NCBI RefSeq assembly: GCF_008831285.2
Contig: NC_045139.1
Coordinates: forward strand, 31,533,706-31,597,705
Source of the DNA: Nymphaea colorata
Lineage: Eukaryota; Streptophyta; Magnoliopsida; Nymphaeales; Nymphaeaceae
DNA: 64,000 nt
Direction: 5' to 3'
Shown here: positions 1 to 9,800 of the stretch, in pieces
Layout: each line of letters starts with the position of its first letter
Position numbering within the stretch: position 1 is the stretch's first letter
The notes under the pieces: model-generated
Seen by the model: the letters and a program-made list of their open reading frames with translations, nothing else
What the model was told of the DNA's origin: nothing
The model's database searches: none
Position numbers and translations under genes: made by a program

Positions 1-159
1 GAAAGGCGGAAGAGAAACGTCATGAGCGTTGAAAAGGAAATGCTTTGAGCAATTAAGTCCCGGCCCATCATGTCACATCACGTCACGACCCTGTTTGAAA
101 TTAACTTATATAAAATTGGCATTCTCCTATTAAAAGCTTCCAAATGAGAGAGATATGAG

Positions 160-223
160 GCGGTCCTTCAGAATTTTGTCCCTGTGTGATCAAGGACATC
201 AACTTGGTATCTTCCTCAGCCAT
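160..223 (-). pseudogene. NAC-like gene remnant N0 (exon 1 only, internally deleted)
   Basis: On the minus strand, an ATG at 223-221 opens a peptide beginning MAEEDTKLMSLI, closely like exon 1 of the NAC-like gene at 49001. After about 20 codons the sequence jumps straight to what is intron sequence in the intact genes (CATATCTCTCTCATTTGG), so the segment encoding the subdomain-B-like motif ([12 protein letters not shown]) and the splice donor are deleted. Intron 1-like sequence continues to the window edge at position 1, so any exons 2 and 3 lie outside. The upstream side carries the promoter shared by the family. It is a dead copy of the cluster gene and marks the cluster's left extension. 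Confidence 0.75.
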
Positions 224-269
224 AGCTAAAAACCAATCTAACCTGTTGTCTCTCTAGCCTCCACACTGT

Positions 270-560
270 ATGCCTATTTATGCTTTGTAAGGAAATTTTA
301 TTTTTTATTAATTGCTTCCATATATACGACCTGTATTTCCGTCCATATTCCAAGCAAATCTAATTTGATTTAGTGCGTGATAGTTTAACTGCGCACATTG
401 AACGTAGTTTTTTCCCTTGATTTTCTCCAAACAAATTAATTAATTAATATTTTCTAAGCATACAGATCCATTAATAAAAAACTTTTAAATGATATCAATC
501 TTTTTTATCCATATATAAAATCTTGTGAAATTTTTTGCAAGCTAAGATCTTGGAAGTCTG
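270..560 (-). promoter_or_regulatory. Promoter of NAC-like remnant N0
   Basis: Reverse complement of the proximal promoter found before N1-N5. It holds a TATA motif (cataaatag, about 273-283), the element around ggtcgtatatatggaagcaa (about 314-337) and the 'gataaaaaagattgatatc' region (about 490-515). Its gene is broken, so it is a relic. Confidence 0.6.
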
Positions 561-648
561 CCAATACGTTAGGAAAACATGACTTTTTATGTGGATGATG
601 TATATATGAGTGATCTCCGAAGGGATATACTAAGTTGCCAGCTTATTG

Positions 649-1309
649 AACGTAAAATTCTGAATCATGGTATAATATCATAACCCTATACGCCTTCACA
701 TTTTATGAAGACAAATGACAATCAATACAAGAATCAAAAGAAGGGTAGCAAATAATCAGCAACCAATATGGTTGGAGTCAAACCTTCAAACTTCAAAAAA
801 AAGGTCTGTCGCAGCTTCTGAAAACAACATTGAAAGATTAAGCTAAAGCTTTCTGACGTCTTGAAATACTGTCTTAACAAATTTCCACTCTCTGTAAACT
901 CCTTCAGGTATCTGAGCCATGCTTTGTGATTGAAGGTACACACCACTTTACAACTCACCCATAAAGGACCCAAAATCGAATTGAGAATCCGCATTTCCTC
1001 AAAACAATCTCTGATGTCAAATTCCATAACATCTGAAACGCTACCATCATTTTCCTGATCTTCAAAACCTTCTACCAGTAGTCTTTTCCCATTCTTTTGA
1101 TATAGAACAACAATGAGGATGCTCACCATATTTACAAAAAGAGATAGACAATATCCAGGAACATAACCAAACTTGAGCCAACTTCTACACTCCACCTCCT
1201 GAAAATGAGAGAGAAACATATCCGACCAAGTTGTTTAGGGAGATAATTCCCCCACAGGCCTCCCTTTAAATTTGAGGTTGTCTTACTCTGATACAAGTTG
1301 TAGGCACTA
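649..1309. repeat. Block A0: third copy of an intergenic block with an unrecognised minus-strand ORF
   Basis: From 'aacgtaaaattctgaatca' to 'gatacaagttgtaggcac' this stretch aligns by eye with 30108-30777 and 42976-43645, in the same orientation. The minus-strand reading frame that is a single 184-codon ORF in those copies is here broken by a frameshift into two pieces (1344-1132 and 1219-734). Similarity stops at about 1309, shortly before the copia element at 1360. I do not recognise the encoded protein. Confidence 0.7.
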
Positions 1310-1354
1310 CACATCCAAAGGATGAAAAATAGCTTTAAATTCATGAAGCAGGAT

Positions 1355-1359
1355 GAAAT
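1355..1359. repeat. Target-site duplication (left) of the copia element
   Basis: The pentamer gaaat precedes the 5' LTR (which starts TGATG) and recurs at 12459-12463 directly after the 3' LTR (which ends AACA). Five-bp duplications are typical for Ty1/copia integration. Confidence 0.7.
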
Positions 1360-1780
1360 TGATGAAAGTTAATGCAAAATTAAAAGCAGGTAGCTGCCTT
1401 TATAAAAAAGGTGAATGGTTCAACTTTTGGGCTCTCCAAAAGTTCCATCGTGCCAAGACATGTGCCCTTTCACCTTGCTTCATTTAATTTTCAGTTTATT
1501 GTTTTTAATATGTCAATAATGACCATACTGGAATCACCAAGAGTCAATGTCATTTATTTTTCAGTTTTTTTTTTACATGTATAAATATGGCCCATTGGGT
1601 TGGCCAAAGTGTGTGTGAGAAAGCATTTCAAGTGTGCTCCAAATTTTAGTGTTGTGTACTCTTATCATGTGTCATGTCTTTGTGATGACTTGTAGAAATA
1701 AGGGCTAAATTAGTGTGTTGTGTTCTTGTGTTGTGTCATTCGCAGGAGCACAAGAAGAGGTCGTGCAGGCAAGTCATTCC
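1360..1780 (+). repeat. 5' LTR of the copia element
   Basis: It begins TGATGAAAGTTAATGC and matches the 3' LTR at 11997 through 'gtgcaggcaagtcattcc' at 1780. Beyond 1780 the two copies diverge: the 3' LTR runs on for 11 bases to a clean CA end, but this copy does not. Its last bases and the primer-binding site therefore appear altered. No good match to the usual initiator-Met tRNA primer-binding site was seen. Confidence 0.85.
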
Positions 1781-1898
1781 AAAGCCAAGTTTATTGTGTT
1801 GTCGTGATTACTGGTAAAAGTGCAAAAGAGAAGCCTGCAAGGTAAAGTCTGCACATAACTTGTTTCAACAAAATTTCTGTGGGAAATTTTTGTTCATT

Positions 1899-2740
1899 AT
1901 GGCTAATGGCATGTCCACTTCGAATATTTTTCAATCGCTCATACCTGTATTAAGTGGTGATAATTATGGTTTTTGGAGCATAAAAATTAAGACTTTCTTT
2001 TTGTCACAAAATCTTTGGGATTTAGTTGAGAATGACTATATAGAAAGTGAGAAAGCTCAAAACAAGGAGAAAAGACTCTTGAATCAAGAGAGCAACGGAA
2101 GAAGGATTCAAAAGCCTTGTTTTTTCTTCAACAAGTTGTAAGTGAGACTATCTTTCCTCGAATTGCTGGTGCTACTAGTTCAAATGAAGCTTGGACTATT
2201 CTCAAGCAAGAATATCATGGTGATAATAAGGTAATGACAGTGAAACTTCAAATGAATCAGTCCAAGATTTTTTTTTCAAGAACTTTCATAATTATAAATG
2301 AGATGAAAACCTTTGGAGAGGTTGTTAGCAACCAAAAAATTGTAGAAAAAATATTGAGGAGCTTACCGCCTAAATTTGATCATGTAGTTACGGCCATAGA
2401 ATAGTCTAAGGATTTGACTGCAAACTCTGCTAATGAACTATTGGGTTTTCTTTTAGCCCATGAACAAAGAATGAACAGGCCAACTGAGAAAAATGTTGAA
2501 CAAGCATTCCAAGCTCAAGTCAAGTTGGATGACTTTAGCAAAGAGAGAAAGGAAGCAACTGTACGAAAGAATGCATGTCGCGAGCGAAGTAGAGGTAACT
2601 ATCATGGACGTGGACGAGGAAGATTTGAGGCAGACAGAAACAAATCAGAACGAGGTGACACTAACAATCAAAGACATGACCACAAAAATAGGTACTGTGT
2701 TTTTTGCAAGAAAAATGGTCATATTGAAGCGTTTTGTTGA
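1899..2740 (+). pseudogene. Copia gag (broken)
   Basis: The ATG at 1899 opens a gag-like N-terminus (MANGMSTSNIF, then LSGDNYGFWSIKIKTFFLSQ), the typical plant copia gag with its Y-x-x-W motif. The frame shifts near 2110, and a stop interrupts at 2402-2404 (E-stop-SKDL). The C-terminal part has an Arg/Gly-rich stretch and a CCHC zinc knuckle, C-x2-C-x4-H-x4-C (YCVFCKKNGHIEAFC, about 2693-2737), that normally binds retroelement RNA. A stop follows the knuckle. The protein would package element RNA in cytoplasmic particles if intact; here it cannot be made whole. Confidence 0.85.
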
Positions 2741-4845
2741 GATAACGCAAAACGACAAGCTAATGTAGTGGAAGAGAAAACAGAATATGGTAACTTATTT
2801 TTTACTCATACAAAGTTAAATGAAAATATTGATCATGTATGGTTTTTAGATAGTAGATGCAGTAATCATATGATAGGAAAGAGAGGCTTATTTTGTGACA
2901 TTGATGAATCGGTGAAGTAACAAGTTCGACTTGGAGAGAACAAAAAGGTACAAATTGATGGTAAGGGCACAATTGAGATATCAATTAAAGGTGGTACTAA
3001 AAGGTTGGTACATGATATTTATTATATATCTGGATTAGCATATAACTTACTAAGCATTAGACAGTTAGCACAAAAATGATATTTGATTTCATTTCATGAT
3101 GATGTATGTGAAATAAAAAAGAAATGTTCTACCATGCCAACTATAGTAGTGCACATGACAAAGAACAAAATGTTTCCAATCCAGCTTTCACACTTTGATG
3201 CATATGCCTTAGTTGCAGACATGAATAAAGTATCTATGTTATGGCACTTAAGATATGGACACTTGCACTACAATTGACTGAAGTTATTGGGGCAGAAAAA
3301 ATTAGTTGTTCGTCTACCTCGTCTTACCAATAATGAAGATATTTGTGAAGCATGTGTGTATGGAAAACAACATTGTCTTTTATTTCCAGTTTGGAAAGCA
3401 TGGAGAGCAAAAACTCCTTTAGAATTAGTGCATGCTGACATTTGTGGACCAACAATAACTCCATCTATGAATAATAGTAGATATTTTTTACTATTCACTG
3501 ACGATTTTTCTCGCATGAGTTGAGTGTTTTTTCTTGTTGAAAAATCTGAAGCCTTTGAAAAATTCAAGGAATTTAAAGTGTTTGCAGAAAAAGAAAGTGA
3601 GCGACTTATAAAAATATTTTGTACTGATAGAGAGGGAGAATTTTTGTTAAATGATTTTGACAATTTTTGCAAATTACATGGCATACGTAGACAGTTGACA
3701 GTAAGAAAAACTCCCCAACAAAATGGAGTAGCTGAAAGAAAAAACCGTACAATGGTAGAGATGGCTCGTAGCATATTGAATGAGAAGCATCTTCCAAATG
3801 AGTTTTGGGCTGAAGCAGTCGCTACGGCTGTGTATCTTCTCAACATATCATCAACCAAAGCAGTCTGCAATATGACTCCATATAAAGCATGGTGGACAAA
3901 AAAACCTGATGTAAGTAATTTGAAAGTTTTTTGATGCATTTCCTACTCTCTGCTTGATTCTAGTAGTCGAGACAAAATGGATAAAAATAGTGAGAAATGT
4001 ATTTTTGTGGGTTATAGTAATAACTCAAAAGGTTATAGACTATACAATCTAGTAACAAAGTCTTTAATCATTCGGTGTGATATCATTTTTGATGAGAATG
4101 GATCATGGGAATGGACAATAATAGAAGATCAACATATTCCATTTGTTGAATCAACTTCTCAATCAAATGCATCAACGTCAAGTGCTACTCATTCAAAAGA
4201 AACCAATTCAGATCATGAAGAAGATGTCGAAATAAATACAGATGGGTCTTCTCCATCAAGAAATGTACGATCTTTACATGACATATATGCTTCTTGTTCA
4301 TTTGTTTTTGTGGTAACTGAACCATCATGTTATGAGGAAGCATGTGGTAAAGAAGAATGAGAAAAAACAATGCAAGAAGAGATTGATACAATTAAGAGAA
4401 ATAATATATGCCAGCTAGTAGATTTGCCACAAGAAAAGGAACCTATAAATGTAAAATAAGTTTACAAATTGAAGTATAATATTGATGGAGATGTGCAAAA
4501 ATACAAGGCCAGACTAGTCGTCAGAGGGTATGCACAAAAATATAGCATTGATTATTTTGAAACTTTTTCTCCTATTGCTTGTTTTGAGACTATTAGGCTA
4601 GTATTGGCATTTGCAGCTCACTTAAAATGGAAAGTATTTCAATTTGATGTCAAATCTGCTTTTTTGAATAATGCTTTAGAAGAAAATGTATATGTACATC
4701 AACCATAGGGCTTTGTCATAAGTGGATATAAGAGAGTGTATAAGTTGAAGAAAGCCCTTTATGGCCTCAAGCAAGCACCAAGAGCATGGTATGAGAGGCT
4801 TGACACGTATCTTCACAAAAATGGGTTTCAACGTTGTGAGAGTGA
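2741..4845 (+). pseudogene. Copia pol, part 1: protease, integrase, start of reverse transcriptase (broken)
   Basis: Protease motif at about 2840: WFLDSRCSNHM, where the family has D-S-G, so the catalytic loop glycine is replaced. Integrase zinc-binding region at about 3240-3360: H and H of LWHLRYGHLHY, then CEACVYGKQH. Integrase core at about 3425-3760, with acidic residues in HADICGP, TDREGEF and AERKNRT. Reverse transcriptase begins at about 4465 ([48 protein letters not shown]). In-frame stops occur at about 3276, 3522, 4357, 4457 and 4706. The coding sequence is cut at 4845 inside RT by the LINE; the frame resumes at 10988, immediately after the duplicated target site. Confidence 0.9.
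4830..4845. repeat. LINE target-site duplication (left copy)
   Basis: The 16 bp aacgttgtgagagtga is repeated exactly at 10972-10987. Removing the LINE and one copy restores the copia RT reading (…GFQRCESE followed by PTLYLKNEG), which proves the insertion point. Confidence 0.95.
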
Positions 4846-4952
4846 GGTGCACTTGTGAGTTTTCTCTCTCCTAGGGCATAGGAACTCTCGCGATTGTGGA
4901 AGAGGCAGCAGCTGACCTCGGTGGGCCTCTGGCCCATCAGAGGCATCCGATC

Positions 4953-6800
4953 ATGGTGGAGAACATGGCCCATCAGGGGCAGCATCACATGGTGGAGAAC
5001 ATGGACATGGGAGTTTCTGTGATTGAGGAAGAGGCAGCCACTGGCATCGATGGGGTAGCAGCTGGCATCGATCGGGGGCACCAGATGATGGTGGAGAACA
5101 TGGTCCATCAGGGGCATCATCACATGATGGGGAACATGGGCATTGGAGCTTTTGCGATTGAGGAAGAGGCAGCAACTGGCATGGATGCGCCTCTGGCCCA
5201 TCTGGGGCATCGGATGATGGTGGAGAACACGGTGGGATCAGACGGGAGTGGAGAACGGATGATAGTAGAAGGAGGTGCAGAGTCTGCCAACAGAGGGGAA
5301 ACGGTGGCTCTCACCGGTAGTGGAGAACCCATGGTTTTGGGTCGAGGCGCAGAGCGAGCTAGCAAGGGTGTGCAGCTGCCGTCAGCGACTAACCCCCACA
5401 GTAAGTCTTGGGCGTCCATAGTCGATGGAGGGAGGGTTGAAACAGAGATGAGCCTACCTCCGCTAGAGAAGATAGAGATATCAGGGAAGAAGCGACTGAC
5501 TATAACACAACAATCTTATGAACGCTTGTGTAAGCCCTTCCAGTATAGTGCCATTGCTACTCTTGCGGGTGGTGCTGGAAAAGGTCGTCTCGACTACAAC
5601 TACATCTTCGCTAGCCTCAAAAACTTATGGCAGGCCGTTGCTGATCTGCGGTTTACATCTGTAGGCAAAGGTATGTTTCTCCTTCGAACCTCCTCTGAAT
5701 CTGATCTTAAATTCATCTTGTCTCCCGGTAGATGGTATGTAGGTGGGAGACTTCTTATAGCTAATCAATGGCACCCTGGTATGCCCATGAGGATAGAGAG
5801 TTCTAATCGAGTACGAATATGGATTAGACTGCCAGATCTACCCGTAGAATGGTGGAATCCTCGCATTTTCACTGACATCGCAGAGTTAATAGGAGGCTCA
5901 TTCGTGGAAGCAGATGACTACACCAGGCATCTTCATCGTTTTGGCTTTGCTCGCATAAAGATTGAAATACCATTAGGGTTCAGCCCCATCCCAGAGATCG
6001 AGATGGAGATTTTAGGGGGAAAGATCTTCGTTCAAACCATAGAATATGAAACGAAGGTTAAGTACTGCACAAAATGTGGGTCCACAGCTCATTTTGAAGG
6101 TTCCTGCATTGTGAGGGTGGCAACCACGGAAGGGGAGAAGATCGCCCCCACTGGGTGGCAATTGGTTAAAACACCCAGAAGACGTGCCCCTTTCAATAAG
6201 GATAAAGAGGATCCTTTAAAACAAAACAGATTCCAAGCTCTTACGTCTTTGCCAGAGACAAAAATAGATGGAGAAAGCACTGCCAAACGTCTTGGTGAGC
6301 GGGGTATGAACAACACAGAAGCGAAGGGGAAGGCTACTCCAGCTACTCCTCCCACCCAGCAAGGCGTTGAAGGTGTGCAAGCCCCACATGCTGCCTCGGA
6401 GTCATCAGGGACAACCCCAAGCACCCCAAAACACATAGTGTTTTCTGCAACAACAGGTACAAACCTCCCGCTAGAGTCTAACAATACCCGCATGTCAGAG
6501 AAAGTGAAGAAACGACCACTTAAGCATAGGGAGGTGAATGGCACTAAAAAGCGAAATAGCTCACCCAAAGAGATCGATAGAAAGGCGAAGATGGGAGGGT
6601 GCATAAAGGAAAAAATTGACCCTACTATGGTGGAGGCCACACCAGTGCTCGAGGATGGCCTCCCTCCAGACGATATGGACGTTGGAAAAGCAGTGGCCAA
6701 GGCATCGACAGAGGCCATGGAAGATGATAATGAGGATGGTACCTCCAAAGACCTAATGGGTAGCCGAGAAGGGAGGGGGCTCGGAAACCTTTGCTCATAA
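4953..6800 (+). CDS. LINE ORF1: DUF4283/zinc-knuckle RNA-binding protein
   Basis: The frame is open from about 4896, but the first ATG is at 4953, so that start is used here (about 615 aa). The first roughly 100 residues contain two and a half copies of a Met/His-rich repeat (MVENM-x-HQG-x-HHM … IEEEAATG). Next comes a DUF4283 domain at about 5510-5990 (SYERLCKPF …, FLLRTSSESDLKFIL, VRIWIRLPDLPVEWW), which in plant LINEs acts as the ORF1 RNA-binding region. A CCHC knuckle, C-x2-C-x4-H-x4-C (YCTKCGSTAHFEGSC), lies at about 6064-6108. The C-terminal third is Lys/Thr/Pro-rich and low in complexity. It is inferred to coat LINE RNA and act in target-primed reverse transcription. The stop at 6798-6800 overlaps the ORF2 frame. 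No defect is visible. Confidence 0.92.
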   Translation: MVENMAHQGQHHMVENMDMGVSVIEEEAATGIDGVAAGIDRGHQMMVENMVHQGHHHMMGNMGIGAFAIEEEAATGMDAPLAHLGHRMMVENTVGSDGSGERMIVEGGAESANRGETVALTGSGEPMVLGRGAERASKGVQLPSATNPHSKSWASIVDGGRVETEMSLPPLEKIEISGKKRLTITQQSYERLCKPFQYSAIATLAGGAGKGRLDYNYIFASLKNLWQAVADLRFTSVGKGMFLLRTSSESDLKFILSPGRWYVGGRLLIANQWHPGMPMRIESSNRVRIWIRLPDLPVEWWNPRIFTDIAELIGGSFVEADDYTRHLHRFGFARIKIEIPLGFSPIPEIEMEILGGKIFVQTIEYETKVKYCTKCGSTAHFEGSCIVRVATTEGEKIAPTGWQLVKTPRRRAPFNKDKEDPLKQNRFQALTSLPETKIDGESTAKRLGERGMNNTEAKGKATPATPPTQQGVEGVQAPHAASESSGTTPSTPKHIVFSATTGTNLPLESNNTRMSEKVKKRPLKHREVNGTKKRNSSPKEIDRKAKMGGCIKEKIDPTMVEATPVLEDGLPPDDMDVGKAVAKASTEAMEDDNEDGTSKDLMGSREGRGLGNLCS

Positions 6801-9800
6801 ATATTCTTGCCTGGAATGTCCGTGGGCTGGCGGCTCCTCCAGCTCAACACGAGTTCTTACGGACTCTCAGGAATATGAACACCACCATTGCTTTTGCTAT
6901 TGATTCCAAACTTAACATGGATCAACTTCAGAAGTTCCGTTACAAGGTTCCAGAGATGCAACTTGTCTCCAACATTCATATGACAGGCCCGTGGGCTCGC
7001 ATCATCGCTTTATGGGACCCTCATGAGGTATCCCTCCAAAACTGGTATGCTCATCCTCATTGGATCGTTTTACATTTATCCAACAGTCAATCTGGTTTGC
7101 ACTTTGTGGTCATCGGGGTTTATATGCATACTGATTTTAGAATCAGAAAGGAATTATTCTTGAACCTTTGCGCTGTAGTGAATCACTGGAGCATGCCAGT
7201 TATTTGTTTGGGCGATTTCAATGTTGTTTCTAACAGTGATGAAAAAACGGGGAGGGCACCGGCTTTACAAGCCTGTATCGCACTATCCAATTTTGTTTCT
7301 CACTCGACATTATCTGAAATATCCTGCTCTGACATGAAATTCACTTGGACTAACAACCGTCTGGGACAAGAGAATGTCATGTCAAAGATTGATAGGTGTT
7401 ATGTCTCCCAGGATTGGTTGGATGATCCTGTCCTAACTCTCCAACTGGAAGTGCTGCCGAGGACCATCTCTGATCACAATTCCATTTTGCTCCATATATC
7501 TAAACGCAGGTACAGTACTTGGGGTCGCACACCTTTTCGTCACTTTCAGTATTGGCAGGACATGACAGGGTATAGTGATCTGGTCTGTTCTGCCTGGGCA
7601 GTAGACACAAGGGGCTGCCGCATGATCAAGCTCATTCATAAACTGGAGGCCACCAGGGACAAGCTTAAGATTTGGTGCAGGGGTGAAGTCAATAATCTCC
7701 CTAACCAAATTATGGCGACAAAATCCAAAATCAAGTGCATTCAAACCCATAGTGAGTGTGGCATGCGTGAGGCGATTGAAGAAGAAAACAGACTTAAGCA
7801 TGATCTATCCAGACTTCTTTGGCTAGAAGAACGTCTTTGGCGTCAAAAGTCTAGAATTAAATGGTTGAGGGACGGAGACATGAACACCAAATTCTTTCAG
7901 GGGATTGCCAATGGTAGGAGGCGTCGTAACAAGATTGAGACTATTTCTTATGAGGGTCGACTTGCGACGGACAGTCATGATATCTTCATCGCCTGTACCG
8001 AGTTTTTTGTTACGTTATTAGGAACCACGCATGGCTCAGGTCGCTTACCTCAAATTCTCGCGCCTGGTCCTACGGTGACACCTGAGGAAAATGATGAACT
8101 TCTTAAACCTATCACTGACACTGAAATCAAGTGGGCCGTTATGGAGGCTGATAGGGACTCTGCGCCTGGTCCAGATGGGTTTGGCAACAGTTTCTTCCAA
8201 GCGAATTGGAGCGTAGTGCATGAAGCGGTGGGGGGGGCTATTCGTGGCTTTTTCAATACCAGCAGACTTGTGAAATCAATTAATAAGACTCACATTGTTC
8301 TTCTGCCTAAGGAGCAAGGTGCGACGCAGGTGGAGAAATTTCGTCCTATCTCTCTTTGCACCAGCATTTTGAAATTTATCACCAGGATCATGGTCAAACG
8401 TATGAGGCCAATTTTGAACAGGATTATATCCAAGAATCAAAATGCCTTCCTCCCAGGGAGGTGCATCCAAGATAGCATTCTGCTTAGCCAGGAAATTGTT
8501 CACATTTTCCAAAACAGCAGGAAGCAAGCAGCTTGTGTAAAAATTGATTTAAGTAAGGCCTATGATAGAGTGAATTGGGAGTTCTTGCAGGCCACCTTGC
8601 GTTACCTAGGATTTCATGATTTGTGGATAAAGAAAATTATGATCATTGTGACCACAGTTAAATCGGCTCTTCTCAACAATGGGAAGGAAGGCACGTGGTT
8701 TGATAACAAGAGAGGGCTCAGGCAAGGGGATCCGTTGTCCCCCTATCTTTTTATCACTATGATGGAAATGCTCACGCGCAGCTTTCAAGCTCATGTCAAT
8801 AACAATCAAATTAGGATCCCTGCTATGGGGGCTGATAACCCCCCACCTCTTTCCACCTTATATGCAGACGACATCATTTTCTTTATTCAAGGAAGACTTA
8901 AAAACTTTCGGAACTTGAAAGCGTGTCTTGATGACTTCTCCTCTCGTTCTGGCCTTGTCATTAATAATGACAAAAGCTCTGTCCTCTATTTCAATCTGGA
9001 TAGCGGGGTTCAAACTCAGATAGAGCAGGAATTAGGTTGGCGTAAAGGAAGTCTTCCCTCTAAGTATCTAGGCATACCCCTCCAAGCGATCGACGTGACA
9101 GAGGAGCAATGCAGGCATTTAGTTCTTCGCTCATCTCAGAAGCTTTCTCTTTGGAAACAAAAATGTCTCTCATTTGCTGGCAGACTCAGCCTTATAAAGC
9201 ATGTTCTTTCTATGGTGCCTGCATACTGGAGCCTGGTGATCAAACTCCCTGCCACGACTTGCAAACTGCTCAACAAAATGGCAGCCGAGTTCCTATGGGG
9301 TGTTTCTACGGATCACAAAAACCACCATCGCATTAAATGGGCCACCTTATGTCTGCCCAAGATAGAGGGAGGTGTAGGGCTCAGAGACCTTAGTGAAACC
9401 AATCAGGCTAATTTGGCATACCTAGTGTATCGCATGTCTCAGCAATCCTCCCCTTGGGCAGAGCTTGTTAGAGGTCGTTACTATGAGCGCAAAGGCCTGA
9501 ACGACAATAGTATAAGGGGCAAAAGAGTGTCCAAAGCTTGGCGTAGAGCCTTGCAGGCATGGAACAAGATCAAAGGAGATGTCTGTTGGAAGATTGGCAA
9601 TGGCAAGATGGTCAAATTCTGGACAGACCAGTGGGGAGCAGACCGAATGATTGACAAAATTCCCACTACCCATTTACATCTGGTCCGTGACACGATTGGG
9701 AGCACAGTCAAAGACATCATGGAAGAGAATGGGGATCACATTACTCACTTCCTTGCTAGCTTAAACATTCCATTTAACTGTCCTAGACTTCATGATGAGC

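Noticed and set aside
3268-3939. Long minus-strand open frame (223 codons)
   Set aside because: It is the antisense of the copia integrase core, which is clearly the coding strand.
6761-6801. -1 ribosomal slippery heptamer between LINE ORF1 and ORF2
   Set aside because: No X-XXY-YYZ sequence is present in the overlap; the nearest candidate (cggaaac) does not fit.
6089-6850. Long minus-strand open frame (253 codons)
   Set aside because: Antisense shadow of LINE ORF1, whose domains are recognisable on the plus strand.
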